Assembly (NCBI RefSeq): GCF_030463535.1
Contig: NC_132879.1
Coordinates: 31,914,133-31,978,132 of the forward strand
Direction: 5' to 3'
Length of the DNA: 64,000 nucleotides
Source of the DNA: Salminus brasiliensis
Taxonomy: Eukaryota; Chordata; Actinopteri; Characiformes; Bryconidae
The notes beneath the pieces were generated by a model. The model had not been told where the DNA came from. It ran no database searches and saw only the letters and a program-made list of their open reading frames with translations. Below, one piece after another: positions 50,701 through 63,319 of this stretch. The position numbers and the translations under genes were made by a program. Position 1 is the first letter of the stretch. Each line of letters starts with the position of its first letter.

Positions 50701-52270
50701 GAATGGAAACCGACTGATCTGCTTCATCTTCTTAATCAGGGCCTGCTCAGACCTTTCAAGGTTGCCGAAAACAGCTGATTTCATGATTCTGTGATGAAAA
50801 CAAAAAGAGCAACTATCACCACTACAACTCTGACCACTGCGGTTTTCCTATTAAAAAAAAAAAAAAAAAAACGCGTGGTGGTCCTAATTTAAATCTTATT
50901 TATATTAAATGTTTCTTCAGTCAATCTGATCTATTCTGTTCCTGAACATACAGTGAATTATAGGTACTTTGGAGTCTTTACTCACCCCAGCACCAGTGCT
51001 GAAGTAAACCATAAACAGCTGAAAACCATACCAGAGGTTTTCATGAAAGTATTCCAGCACAAATACTGCAAACACACACATCAGCAGAGTTCAGACATTC
51101 ATTTAAACGACTGCATTCAAATCATCTGTAAAGTGGAGTCTCCAACTGTCTGTATCATCTGGAAGAACCTCATTCTTGTTGTCACTGACCTTCATTTTCC
51201 CTCCTGAATGGAAACCGACTGATCTGCTTCATCTTCTTAATCAGGGCCTGCTCAGACCTTTCAAGGTTGCCGAAAACAGCTGATTTCATGATTCTGTGAT
51301 GAAAACAAAATGAGCAACTATCACCACTACAACTCTGACCACTGCGGTTTTCCTACTAAATAAAAAAAAAAAAAACGCATGGTGGTCCTAATTTAAATAT
51401 AAAAAGATACTGTAGGAGAACTCCTGGAATAGTATTGCTGCAAGTAAAAGGGCTGGTCATCCTGATCATCTGATGATCCAGTTCCAGATCTGCAGATCAG
51501 TTATACGTCAAATGCTTCCTTCTTTGTATTAAACGTTTCTTCAGTCAATCTGATCTATTCTGTTACTGAACATACAGTGAATTATAGGTACTTTGGAGTC
51601 TTTACTCACCCCAGCACCAGTGCTGAAGTAAACCATAAACAGCAGAAAACCATACCAGAGGTTTTCATGAAAGTATTCCAGCACAAATACTGCAAACACA
51701 CACATCAGCAGAGTTCAGACATTCATTCCGCTGCAAGTAATAGGGCTGATCATCCTGATGATCCAGTTCCAGATCTGCAGATCAGTTGTACATCAAATGC
51801 TTCCTTCTTTATATTAAACCTTTCTTCAGTCAATCTGATCTATTCTGTTACTGAACATACAGTGAATTATAGGTACTTTGGAGACTTTACTCACCCCAGC
51901 ACCAGTGCTGAAGTAAACCATAAACAGCAGAAAACCATACCAGAGGTTTTCATGAAAGTATTGAAAGTACACTACATGAAAGTACACTACAACTCTGATC
52001 ACTGTGTTTTGGAAAAAAAAAAAACGTATGGTGGTCCTAATTTAAATATAAAAGCAGCAGAGTTCAGACATTCATTTAAACGACTGCATTCAAATCATCT
52101 GTAAAGTGGAGTCACTGTCTGGAACATCTGGAAGAACCTCATTCTTGTTGTCACTGACCTTCATTTAATCTCCGGAATTAAAAACTCATCATCTTCATCT
52201 TCTTAATTAGTGCCTGCTCAGGACTTTCACGAAAGGCAACTATGACCACTACAAAAATACTACTACTGCA
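47737..52270 (-). pseudogene. tmem249: Tandem array of tmem249 exon 1-2-3 fragments
   Basis: All fragments are on the minus strand. Exon-1 copies start (ATG) near 47811, 48481, 49262, 49640, 50283, 50783 and 51290. Exon-2 copies lie near 48955-49027, 49958-50057, 50481-50560, 50986-51065, 51610-51690 and 51895-51962. Exon-3 copies lie at about 48010-48205 and 48557-48735. Two successive exon1-exon2 modules repeat at a 505-bp spacing. Exons 4 and 5 never occur, so no unit can make the protein. Long plus-strand frames here are antisense shadows of these exons. Two inserts (about 47900-47960, 49335-49400) carry Gypsy RNase H text. Confidence 0.8.
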
Positions 52271-53180
52271 GAAACTGTGAGCACTGTGATCTTCTTATTG
52301 GAAAACCTGATGAGTTACCTGAACTCAAATTGTTTGATAAAGCCAATTGCCCAAACCATTTAAGTTCAATAGTATTTCTTTTGTAAAATTATTTGAGTTT
52401 AAATTACATCATGGACTGAACTGAACACAAACTAGAAACTGGTAAGTGTTATATGAAGGTAACTAAAGGGAGTGAGTTTTAATTACTCTGCTTATGTTGA
52501 TATTTTTTTTAAAACATTTTCACAACTGGATTGCAAGCGAGAACAATGAGAATCATAATCCAGCACATTTTACTGATTTCTCTGCTCTACCAACCCTAAA
52601 CTACTAAATAATGAATGGGTTTAAAGAGGTTTACTTAAGCAGGAACAAGGATGGACAATATCCACCTTTAATTGTTTTCAACACTAAAATCAACCAGCTG
52701 CAGCATGTTATGTAATTCTGGAATAAACACAAGTTAGACGTCAACCTTTTGAGTTACTTTATTGAGAGCAGAGTAAAATCATTCAAGCTTACAAGGTCTG
52801 CCCTTCCTTAAAGCAGGCAGGGCCCAACATATATACCTTGAAATAACCACAGCTCATTGTTTAACGCACACACACAGTTGTCACCGGCGCCATTTCTGAC
52901 GCACATAAATGACAAACAGACAGTTTAGGCCTTCACATATGATATGCACATACACATAGGCAGCGCCTGTACACCATATCTGCAAAGTCAGGCTAGGCTG
53001 ACCCAGAGCTTCTTATTAGGGATAATCACAAGAGCGAGGTAATATGGAGTTCAGGACATAGCCTTCAGCAATAATATCTGTGAGCAAACAGATCACCATA
53101 GTATTAAGTGTAACTACTTGACTAAGGAATACAACTATATAATTTAAGAACACAGCTAGTAATTAGAAAACTCAATCTGC
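52271..53180. repeat. Inverted duplicates of tmem249 upstream flank and spacer
   Basis: The stretch about 52310-52690 (containing TGAGAATCATAATCCAGCAC) recurs at 54100-54300 in the same orientation and inverted at 61245-61570. 52700-53180 shows nothing recognised. Confidence 0.55.
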
Positions 53181-54060
53181 CATCACATAGTGTAAGATCA
53201 TATATAATCATATCTACAGGTGTTACTGGTTTGCTTTATTTATTTTCTTTTTGAAAAATCAACTACAAACTTCATTATATTTTATTTAATAAAAATGTTT
53301 ATTATGTAACATCAGATACCAAGAACCCTGCTTCACTATTTTAGAATCTTCTATTTTTGAGATGCACTAGTGTGTGCTACAATTCCCCTTAATAAATAAC
53401 ATGTAGTATAAAATCTTTTAATTTGTGGTTTATTTTCAGGCTAATTTATGTCTGTATTGATTTGTTCTGTACCTCACTGGTGTTCAAAAATCTGCTGAGT
53501 CCAGTGACATCTATCTCCCTTCCCTTTAGGATCAGTCTAAACTTCACCTTTCCCTGGGCTGAAAAAGAATAGACAGACATGATCTCATAAAGTCATGCAA
53601 TTTACTTCCCAAAATATGAATCAGCACATTAACAGACTGATGAAACAGACTGAACACTTAAAGAAGCACATTCAATCATCTGATACATAAAGTGAAGAGA
53701 GCTTCCATAAAGGCTTTGGTTTGATATCACAGTGGATTAGTCAGAGAAAGACTTAAATAGTGTATGTGCCCTCAGTCTGATGCAGAGCTGCTGAAGGGGA
53801 GCACGCTTCAGTAAAATGTTCCGAACATAATACTGGTACTCCTGACGCAAGACTCCAGACCACATCAGCCATACAGAAAAGAAAAGACTAAAAACAGCCA
53901 ACACTCCAACCGCATGGTGGTCCTATTTTAGATATATAAAAGAGACTGTATGAGAACTCCTGGAAAAGTACCGCTGCAAGTAAAAGGGCTGATCATCCTG
54001 ATCATCTGATGATCCAGTTCCAGATCTGCAGATCAGTTATACGTCAAATGGAAACTGAAT
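53181..54060 (-). pseudogene. tmem249: tmem249 fragment D (exons 3-4, minus strand)
   Basis: Exon 4 at about 53474-53560 and a deleted exon 3 at about 53760-53930 are recognisable, with introns between and after them. The exon 3 copy lacks the segment encoding the QKQEYGYY area. Exon 5 is missing: the copy ends in intron 4 at about 53185. It is the mirror partner of fragment B in the palindrome. Confidence 0.75.
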
Positions 54061-57000
54061 TGAAAACTGCTGCTCTTCTTCATCTGTGAGTTTTAATTAC
54101 TCTGCTTATGTTCATATTTTTTTTTATATATTGTCCACTGGATTACAGGGGAGAACAATGAGAATCATAATCCAGCACATTTTACTGATCTCTCTGCTCT
54201 ACCAACCCTAGACTACTAAACAAATGAATGGGTTTAAAAAGGTTTACTTGCGCAGGAACAAGGATGGACAAAATCCACCTTTGATTGTTTTCAACACTAA
54301 AACCAACCAGCTGCAGCACAAAACAGACAACAGCTCACCACATAGGGGAAGGTAGTCTGGTGGAATGAATTTACAATGATGGTGAGAGAATGGGGGGCAG
54401 ACCCCAGTCTCCATATTTCACTGGAACAACTCAGTTCAGTCAGTCAGCCAGTATAACTCAACTGAATAAATATAACAGTGCTCTACATTTTTATTCCAGT
54501 GTAATGACATGCCGAAATGTGATGGAATTGCTGCTCTGTGCTAGGTTTTGTAGAAGGGAATATATGAAGCTGGTTGGCGATGATCTTAATCTGCAACTGT
54601 CAGCTGTCTTACATAATTAGACATAGTGTGTCTTGTTGATAATTATGTTTTACACACATACTTTTTATTATTACCATTGGCAAAAATGTGTAAACTTACA
54701 CTTAAGCTTCTCCCTTTCAACGTTAGGTACTCATGAGACGGCAGTGTAGGACATGCAATAGCATTCTACAGAATAACGGTGCTCTCCTAATAGTATAGAT
54801 CTCTTGGGAAACATTAACTACAGGGAATATTGAATTGCTCATCTAATATGGATGTGAAACTCAGATGTTTGATAGTAGTTTTATTTGCAATTCTGAAATT
54901 TTGTGCTGAAAACCAAAAAAAAATGTCACTGTTGTACAGGGTGCTTTGTTGAATTTAAAATCATTGTTTCATAGAAATACACTTGAGAGTAACAGTAATA
55001 GTTCTAAAACTAGTTTAAGTTAACTTTATCCTATGTAATTAGTTTTAAAGTGTATTCTTTCTTTACTGCAGGTAAAATGGCTGCAACGTCCGCCCTCTAC
55101 TGTGCATGCAAGATTTAATGCTTATTCACAAACCTACAGCACCAAAGATGCACAATCCAGTGTATGCGGCATTTAAAACACGTGTATAGTGGAAAGCCAG
55201 CACCAAACCATTACAGATCAGCATATGTTGCGTTTAGAACTTGTTAAAATCTCAGAACTGTAATTTCACCTTTACACGTGTCGTTAAGCTTTAGAAAGCA
55301 GAGGAATATCCTTCACACAAGTCTTTAAATATGCTGAGAATTGCCTATCCTCGACGATGATTGCGAAGAGGCACAAATCTGTATTTGTTTTCACCTATTT
55401 GTAAAGACTAATTCAAGAACAACACATTCAACTCCCTCAACCTAAAGGATTTTTAAGTAACGGGAACAAAAGTAAGTTTTAAACAAACTCTATTTCATTT
55501 CATACTGCGACGTCCGTCCTCTACTGCGCATGCGAGGTGTGTAACGACCGCCGTTTGGCCATCAAGCAGTCAGACACAAGGCTCGCTTTCCGCTGTTTAT
55601 TCTGAAAAGATATAAAGATTTTATAGTGTGCTAATCTTCTCTTGTCTTAGACGGCTGCAGACCACACATGCGTCCATCTCAGAGCTCTCACTCATCTAAG
55701 CTTACAGTATTTCTTTTAACGCAGCAATTTTCATAGTACCATAACAGGCACAAGATTGTATAGTTTGTTCACATAAAAATTCCAAAACTACAGAGAAAAG
55801 TGAACATTTTTTCTGCACAATGAACAAACTGCAGAACAAATACAAAAAAAAAACACTTGCCGCTGCGTGGCTAGCAGCAGCAAAATGCACTGCACATTTT
55901 TGGAGGGAACAGATTTTGTAGTGTGTTAATCCTCTCTTGTCTTAGAGGGCTGCAGAGCACACAAGCTGAACATCTAAAATAAACGAAATGAGCAGAAATG
56001 AGAGGTCTATCCATTTCTACAATTCGACTTTGCTGCCGAGAACAAGTTTAGGCCAGCCACCTTGCCACCATGGCTCAGCCAGCCGACGCACATGTCCGAG
56101 CAGCAGTTTGATAAAAGCAGCATTCACAAGCTCAACTACACTCAGAGAAATCAACCACCTGCTCATACAATGCGTCAGAACGACGTCGTAAAGAACCAAT
56201 AACGAAATTCAATTAAATTATGTATTAATGAGGAACCTCAGCAGCTAGCCACCGTCCATCCCAGAGCTCTCACCCATCTGATGGAGGCACGGCAGCAACA
56301 GAGACACAGTCCGCAGCGACGTCACAGCAAACGAAGAAAAGCTCCCAAAAAACAACTGCAACCCTCTTTTTTTATATAAAGACATAAATGACTATTTAAA
56401 TTTGTCCTGAACCCTTTTTCCAAAACTAGGGTTATTTTGGTGAAACTCAAAATTTAATTTAAAAAGTTTAATTTAACTTTAATGATACAGGTGCAATGCT
56501 TCCTCCCAAACCTACAGAACCAAAGACCATTATAAATCAGCATTTGCTGCATTTTTAAACACTGTTTTTGAGGGGAAAACTTGTTAGCTAAACACTGAAA
56601 TATTCAAAAACATTGCTGAACATATAATGGTTCTTGGTAATTCCATATAGCAACCAGGGACATATGACCATAATAGACTTTAGGGGCTGCAAACAAAGAT
56701 CTTGGGCAGCAGAGTTCTCCACAAAAAATATCATATCGTGGTCAGCAGTGAAAGAAGTGAGGCCTCTCAACTGCCTTCAGTTTCAGAACTCTAAAAAAAG
56801 ATTTAAAGTATGTTCAGAGCAGATCAGAGCAGATCAGAGTATGTTCAGAGCAGATCTGAACCTTTTCTGAAAGACGATTGTTAGTGAAAAAAACAAGGAG
56901 GAGAGCCCGAAGAGTAGTGGCAGTAATAAGTGGACAGAAAAGAAAGACAATGTTTTATCTTTAAAATGTTTGTGAAGTCGCAGAAGGCAGAAATATATTT

Positions 57001-57400
57001 TTTCCTGACAACTGACAAACCACAAACAGTCAATCCCGTCGAGCCTTTAAATAGGCTAGGATATGAATTTTCTTCACAATCGAGGTGAAGAGGAAAAATC
57101 TGTTTTTCGTCAGTCTTGGTGCGTAGACGAGTTACATAAAATACATACAACTACCTAAACCTGACAGATTTTTGTTTCCATGCTTGAGAACAACAAAAAC
57201 ATTTTAAACAATCGTCATGTCATTCAATACTGCGATGTCCGCCCTCTACTGCGCATGCGAGGTGCTGTGCTGATTCACAAACATACAGCACCAAACATGC
57301 GCAAACCAGAATATACAGCACATCAAACACTGCTGTACTGGACAGCCAGCACCAGACCATTATAAATCAGTGTGACCAAGTGAAAGTTGGGACGTGTATG
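53181..57400 (-). repeat. Right arm of the large imperfect palindrome
   Basis: Reverse-complement partner of 43900-47736 (anchor pairs listed there). Around 55070-55230, 55505-55560 and 57220-57375 a shorter family recurs with the hallmark CCCTCTACTGCGCATGCGAG; its inverted copy lies at about 44155-44320. Confidence 0.7.
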
Positions 57401-57535
57401 GGTAGATTGAGTGAGTGGGGAGGTTTATGCATAGAACCCATGCAGGTAAGGGTGGGGATTCCTGTAGTTGTGAGGCTTTTTAACTAATTTATTGCAGCTG
57501 CGATGTGCATGTGTGAGGCTCGTGTAGGTGGGTAA

Positions 57536-57625
57536 AGTCAAGTCAAGTGGGTTTTATTGTCATTTCAACTACATACAGAGTACACAGTGAAACGAAACAA
57601 CATTCCTCCAGGACCATGTTGCAAC
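57536..57625 (+). mobile_element. Dispersed repeat with GTCAAGTCAAG start
   Basis: 'GTTTTATTGTCATTTCAACT' and 'ACACAGTGAAACGAAACAAC' match a common fish repeat tail. A second copy lies at 58133-58216. Confidence 0.55.
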
Positions 57626-58132
57626 ATAGACAGTGCATACAGTGCCCTTACATGTAAAGGTGGAGACCCCTGTAGTTGGCAAGGCTCTACATTGAAGGTG
57701 GGTGAAATGTTGTGTTTGGGGCAGGTTTCAAATGGATGATAAAACATTGATGCTGGAGTGCAACTGATCTTGGATGATGCTGGTTGAGATTTAGTAGCCT
57801 TTGCTGGGGGGCTGAGTCATGTTTTTTTAATTTTTTTATTTTTGGGGTTTCCCAAATGTATTCACAGAATAAATTTGATTGCTGAACTTATTTTGCACTT
57901 GGCAAATAGACAAGTAATGGAGGGGGAGGACCCACACATTGTGCACTCACAAATAGCAGAGTCAGTGGGAAACTAATTCCCCCTGCTGTGCAGTGGCAGG
58001 ACGGGGACAAATAGGCTCAAATGTAAAGAAGCCTTTCAGTTATAATTAGATGGTGGGATAAAGTCCAGTGGTGAGAGTGAATTTGGGTGGAGATATACAA
58101 TGTTTATTAGATACAGGCTCAATGGTAAGCCA

Positions 58133-58216
58133 AGTCAAGTCAAGAGGCTTTATTGTCATTTTAACTGTATACAGAGTGCACAGTGAAAGGAAACAAGGTT
58201 CCTTCAGGACCACGGA
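58133..58216 (+). mobile_element. Second copy of the GTCAAGTCAAG repeat
   Basis: 'AAGTCAAGAGGCTTTATTGT' and 'GCACAGTGAAAGGAAACAAG' align to 57536-57625. It abuts the Gypsy remnant. Confidence 0.55.
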
Positions 58217-59309
58217 AATCACAGTTGGAAATGTTTGACTTTGATATTGTCTATCGCCCAGGAACGCAGAATGGCAACGCAGATGCCCTGTTTCCAAGCA
58301 GCATGTAGTATGCAGTAAAAAGGATCATTCCTGGGATTCTGCAGAAGAGGAGAAAGACCTAATCAAGGGGAGCGCCAGCAACTTACAGCATCTGAGGTAC
58401 AAGAACTTGTGAGACAATGAAACTGTGTGGTGGAAATGGAGATTATTTTATATAGGAAAACTGAGGATGTACACATGTGGCCATTAAAGCTAGTTTTACT
58501 TCCAGATCAGTTGAAGGACACCATATTGAAGCAGCTCCATAATAATTATTGGCACCAGGTTGTTGAACACACCTGTACCTTGGTGAGACGCCATTGCTAC
58601 TGGCCCAATATGCACAGATATTGGTGTAAAATATGTGAAAGGTGTTGTATAGCCAAAGATGTACATGTTAAGTAAAAACATGTTAAGCAAAGTTCCAGAT
58701 GGGAAGTCTCCAAGCCTCTGAACCTTTGCAGGTGCTTGCTACTGATTTCACTGTACTAGAACCCTCACAGGATGGAGGAGAAAACGTGATGATAAGGACT
58801 GATGTATTCTGACCAGAGAATGGTTTCATAAATATGGTGTGTTATCGTGCGGTTGCTTTGCCGGGGTGTGGTATTAAAAAGAGCCGCACTACCTGGGAAA
58901 TAGCCAATGTGAGATGTTCAATAGAACACTCCACAAACTTCTTTGTGTATAACACCACAGAGAGTCAGAGTACAGGATTTTCATCATATTTTTGGATGTT
59001 TGGTAGGACTCCAGGAGCCTTCCAGACTTCTAGGGCTGATGAAAGAACCCATGCACTGGGTGATGTACCATCATGAGGTCTTGCAACACGCATTTACTTT
59101 GACAAGATCACGGCTGGCAGAAGTATGGTGCAAAAGGAAGCCGCAAAGTTGTGACCCCTCTGATGTAAGCGTGTTGATACCAGGTCAGTTGGTATATGTA
59201 CAGAATCTGCAAAAAAGAGGTCGGAACAAAATCCAGGATGTGTGTACAAACATCAGTACAAATCAAGCAACAAAACAGCAGTCATGCCAATCAGTCACAG
59301 AGTCGTAAA
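58217..59309 (+). pseudogene. Ty3/Gypsy pol remnant (RNase H end and integrase)
   Basis: It begins with RNase H C-terminal text (FDFDIVYRPGTQNGNADAL). An integrase zinc-binding domain follows, with histidine/cysteine spacing H-N-N-Y-W...YWPNM...C-E-R-C from 58427 to 58675. Then come core-domain text (VLATDFTVLEPS) and a C-terminal 'TGFSSYFWMFGRTP'. Several frameshifts and stops separate the parts, including a stop where the core DDE domain should continue. It appears to belong to a different Gypsy lineage from the 42.9-kb fragment. Confidence 0.75.
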
Positions 59310-59974
59310 TGACCCCAAGAGATTTTTTTTTATTTATTTCTTTATTTTTTGTTAATAAGCTTTGTGTGACTTGCATAGACTTCAGGAACCTAAAATAATG
59401 GACTTTTATTTTGAAGACTTTTGACGGTTATTGGTGGAAAGTAGATTCACGGTAGTAGAAGAAGCAAAATCTCCAGTACAAGTGCCCATGTAGTGCTCAA
59501 GGACTGTTTTTTAAGCCCCCCTTTGAAGAGGCACAAGGTGTGTATAGTGAAAGTATATCACTAAAATAACTCATATATAGTCGATATATGCAGTATGCAG
59601 TAATAGTTGTGTGTAATTTGAAACTTGTCAGCCTTTTTGTTAAAGCTGGTAAAGGTACTGTGCACTGGTTCATTTACATGCAGTTGGACTGTGGATGAGT
59701 TTCAACACACTTAGGTAGGTGTACTGTACCTTTAGAGCTTTGGTTTGTGTTTATATCGGCCTACATACGTTATATGGTTAAAGCTAATCATATGAGAAAG
59801 TTGAAATAACAAAGCAGACATGGACAAGCTTCTCATTGTATTCTTTATTTCCTTTCAGCTCTTACGGTGGTTTACTGTAATCATTGCTCAGCTGACTTTG
59901 TGCAAAGGTTTCAAACAATAAATACTTCATGAACCATCAGTCAAGTCTCAAACCATAATTGAAATGGGGAATGC
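59310..59974. other. Intergenic DNA, nothing recognised
   Basis: No supported gene or repeat. Confidence 0.4.
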
Positions 59975-60150
59975 TACAGTAAGAGATTAGACTAAAACAA
60001 ACCAACCTCTTGGTAAATCTGATAAAATGAGTAAACTTCAATATAAAACAAAATTGGCTAATGTTTTATGGCCACGTTGGTCTGTATTGTAAACACAGGT
60101 GAGATAAGCTAATAATGTCCTTCCCACTAGCGGCTTTTTCAAAGATATTG
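59975..60150 (+). repeat. Right copy of the direct segmental duplication (left boundary)
   Basis: Partner of 37605-37775, here without the LINE. It lies about 1.5 kb upstream of intact tmem249. Confidence 0.8.
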
Positions 60151-60740
60151 TGTACACTGACTGAATGAGAAAATAAGCCTAGGTTAGTACGTTCAGTACG
60201 TTTGGTACATTAGTACTTCAGTACGTCTTTCATTCTGAACTAAATAGTCACAAATGTGAGAACACTTTTTAAACCCTCCAACAAAAACAGTCAGCGTCCA
60301 TTGCATTATTAAAAGAGTTTGACAGTGATAAATATTTTCATATGCATTATTAAAAGTATATTTAAGCATAATTAAAGATATGTTGTAAAATGAAAGAAGA
60401 TTCTATTTTTTTGTCAATATAGATTATTAAAAAAAAAAACAAATGTTAATATATTCTGTTTATAGTTTTTGTGATAAATTACACTTTGCAATATTTTCAT
60501 TTTTAGTCTAATTTAGTTTTCCTGTCATTTGTAAACACAGGGAAGTTGTTTTGGGAAAACCTGTAAAAATTGTACCGTGTAACAACACAATTTAACGATT
60601 TAATGTCCTGTGGTCTGGGTATTTGGTAAGTGTGGATTGTGTCCTCTTCAATTCTGTTTAAGTCCTACACAGATGATTCAGGGGGTCTTCAGTGTCTTCA
60701 TTATTCTCAGCTAATTCATGGAAAGCTGCGGTTTACGGTT

Positions 60741-60879
60741 TCCGTAGTTACCAGAGTGTCTATGACGTCACAAAGGTGCGTGTGTCCATGCTGCTCTAGT
60801 TGATGGTCAGAAGTTGGAGGAGCAGGACGCTCGTATAGACTCTCTCTGTTTACCCGGATCGGACGACCTCCTACAAAAG
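60741..60879 (+). promoter_or_regulatory. tmem249: Probable promoter and first non-coding exon of tmem249
   Basis: A GC-richer stretch holds a perfect CRE (TGACGTCA, 60763-60770) and a near X-box (GTTTCC-GT-AGTTAC, one mismatch) just upstream. A transcript starting about 60780 could end exon 1 at the donor AAAAG/GTAAGA (60879/60880) and splice to 61656. The exon has only short uORFs. In the phase that joins ATG 61660 an upstream TAG blocks extension, so 61660 is the start. Confidence 0.5.
60763..60770. promoter_or_regulatory. Full palindromic CRE
   Basis: TGACGTCA, the optimal CREB/CREM site. CREM-tau drives many post-meiotic testis genes in mammals, which suits a sperm protein gene. Activity here is inferred. 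Confidence 0.5.
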
Positions 60880-61659
60880 GTAAGATCCACATTTAAACCA
60901 GTTCAAATCAGAACCAGAACCGAATTCTTTCAGCAGCAGAAAAACACGACCCGGCTCTCAGAAGAAGCGCCTTCATATTTGACGAACCCTGAACCTACTG
61001 TTCAGTAAACATCATAGACTCTTCACCCTTTTGGAGACTTTTAGAGAGTGTCTTATGTTTTTGTACAACCTTGATGAGTAAAACTCACACCTTTCCCATT
61101 GGCTTCTGGCACCATCTATTTGCATACTGGGCCTGCCCCCCATTCCCTCACCATCATTGTAAATTCATTCCTCCAGACTACCTTCTCCTATGTGGTGAGC
61201 TGTTGCCTGTTTTGTGCTGCAGCTGCTTGGTTTTAGTGATGAAAATAATCAAAGGTGGATTTTGTTAATCCTTGTTTAGGGTTTAGGGTTGGTAGAGCAG
61301 AGAGATCAGTAAACTGTGCTGGATTATGATTCTCATTGTCTTCTCTGCAATCCAGTTGAAAATTATTAAACATAATATCAACATAAGCAGAGTAATTAAA
61401 ACTCACTTCCTTTAGTTACCTTTATAAAACACTTACCAGTTCCTAGTTTGTGTTCAGTTCAGTCCATGATGTAATTTAAACTTAAATAATGTTACAAAAG
61501 AAATGCTATTGAACTTAAATTGCAATTGGCTTGATCAAACAATTTAAGTTCAGGTAACTCATCAGGTTTTCCAATAAGAAGATCACAGTGCTCACAGTTT
61601 CTGCAGTAGTAGTGTTTTTGTTGTGGTCATAGTTGTTTTTTTGTTTTCATCACAGAATC

Positions 61660-63140
61660 ATGAAATCAGCCGTTTTCAGCCTTGAAAACGCACTTCATGA
61701 AAGTCCTGAGCAGGCCCTGATAAAGGAGATGAAGAAGAGCAGCAGTTTTCCATTCAGGAGGGAAAATAAAGGTCAGTGACAACAAGAATGAGGTTCTTCC
61801 GGATGTTCCAGACAGTTGGAGACTCCACTTTACAGATGATTTGAATGCAGTCCTTTAAATGAATGTCTGAACTCTGTTGATGTGTGTGTTTGCAGTATTT
61901 GTGCTGGAATACTTTAATGAAAACCTCTGGTATGGTTTTCTGCTCTTCATGGTCTCTGTAATCGGAACTGCAACGTACTTCAGCACTGGTGCGGGGGTGA
62001 GTAAAGACTCCAAAGTACCTATAATTCACTGTATGTTCAGTAACTGAATAGATTAGATTGACTGAAGAAAGGCTTAATATAAAGAAGGAAGCATTTGACG
62101 TATAACTGATCTGCAGATCTGGACCTGGATCATCAGATGATCAGGATGATCAGCCCTTTTACTTGCAGCAGTACTTTTCCAGGAGTTCTCATACAGTGTC
62201 TTTTTATATCCAAATTAGGACCACCATACGGTTGCAGTGTTGACTGTTTTCAGTCTTTTCTTCTCCGTATGGCTGATGTGGTCTGGGGCCTTCCGTCGGC
62301 GCCTTGTGATAGAGAGCCAAAAGCAGGAGTACGGGTATTATGTTCGAAACATTTTACTGAAGCGTGCTCCCCTTCAGCAGCTCTGCATCAGACTGAGGGC
62401 ACATACACTATGTAAGTCTTTCTCTGAATCCACTGTGATATCAAACCAAAGCCTTTATGGAGGCTCCTTTCTCTGTTCTCACTAATCACTTTATGCATCA
62501 GATGATAGAAGAGCTTCTTGAAGTGTTCAGTCTGTTTCATCAGTCTGTTAATGTGCTGATTCATATTTTGGGGAGTAAATTGCATGGCTTTTTGAGACCA
62601 TATGTCTGTCTATTCTTTTTCAGCCCAGGGAAAGGTGAAGTTTAGACTGATCCTAATGGGACAGGAGATGGAAGCCATTGGACTCAGCAGATTTATGAAC
62701 ACCAGTGAGGTACAGAACAAATCAATGCAGACATAAATTAGCCTGAAAATAAACCACAAATTAAATGATTTTATACTGTATGTTATTCATTAAGGGGAAT
62801 TGTAGCACACACTAGTGCATCTCAAAAATACAAGATTCTAAAATAGTGAACCAGGGTTCTTGGTATCTGATGTTACATTATTAAATAACATATAATTATA
62901 AAAGTTTGTAGTTGATTTTTCAATGAAAAAAATAATATTTATAAAGCAAACCAGTAACACCTGTAGATATGATTATTTCTGTTTGTCTCTTACACTACTT
63001 CTCTCTTTTCACAGTTACTGAATTGCCAGGGTAGAAGACTAGCCAAGACACTCGGCCTCAACTACCTGGATGATAGAAACATCGCATGGCGTAGGCCTCA
63101 TCTACGCATTGGCATACGCCCCAAAATATTGCCAGTGTAA
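61660..63140 (+). CDS. tmem249: Transmembrane protein 249, intact copy, 5 coding exons
   Basis: Exons 61660-61771, 61896-61996, 62219-62411, 62624-62709 and 63015-63140 have GT-AG introns and consistent phases, giving 205 residues. Hallmarks shared with mammalian TMEM249 are NKVFVLEYF followed by W and a first hydrophobic helix, a second helix ending WLMWSGAF then RRRLVI, and a C-terminal ARxLGLNYLDD-like segment (here RLAKTLGLNYLDD). In mammals TMEM249 is an accessory subunit of the CatSper calcium channel complex in the sperm flagellum. This is the only copy in the window with all exons open. Paralogous fragments at 40.5-54 kb derive from it or a common parent. Assignment rests on remembered family features, since identity to the human protein is low outside these blocks. 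Confidence 0.85.
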
Positions 63141-63319
63141 AATGCAGAGCTGAAATCAGCCCCAAAAACACTGAACACTGGCCCTGAGCCAGATGCTAGA
63201 GACTCTAGTAAGTGTTCACACAGTGTGTGCTGATTGCTGGAGATGGCATACAGGTGATTATGAGACCAGTAGGTGATCAGAAGGTCAGGCTGGCAGAGTG
63301 CTGTTAGATGTTATTGGCT

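Noticed and set aside
49854-52104. Plus-strand frames of 84-175 codons repeated along the array
   Set aside because: They are antisense to tmem249 exons 1 and 2 and simply inherit their open character.
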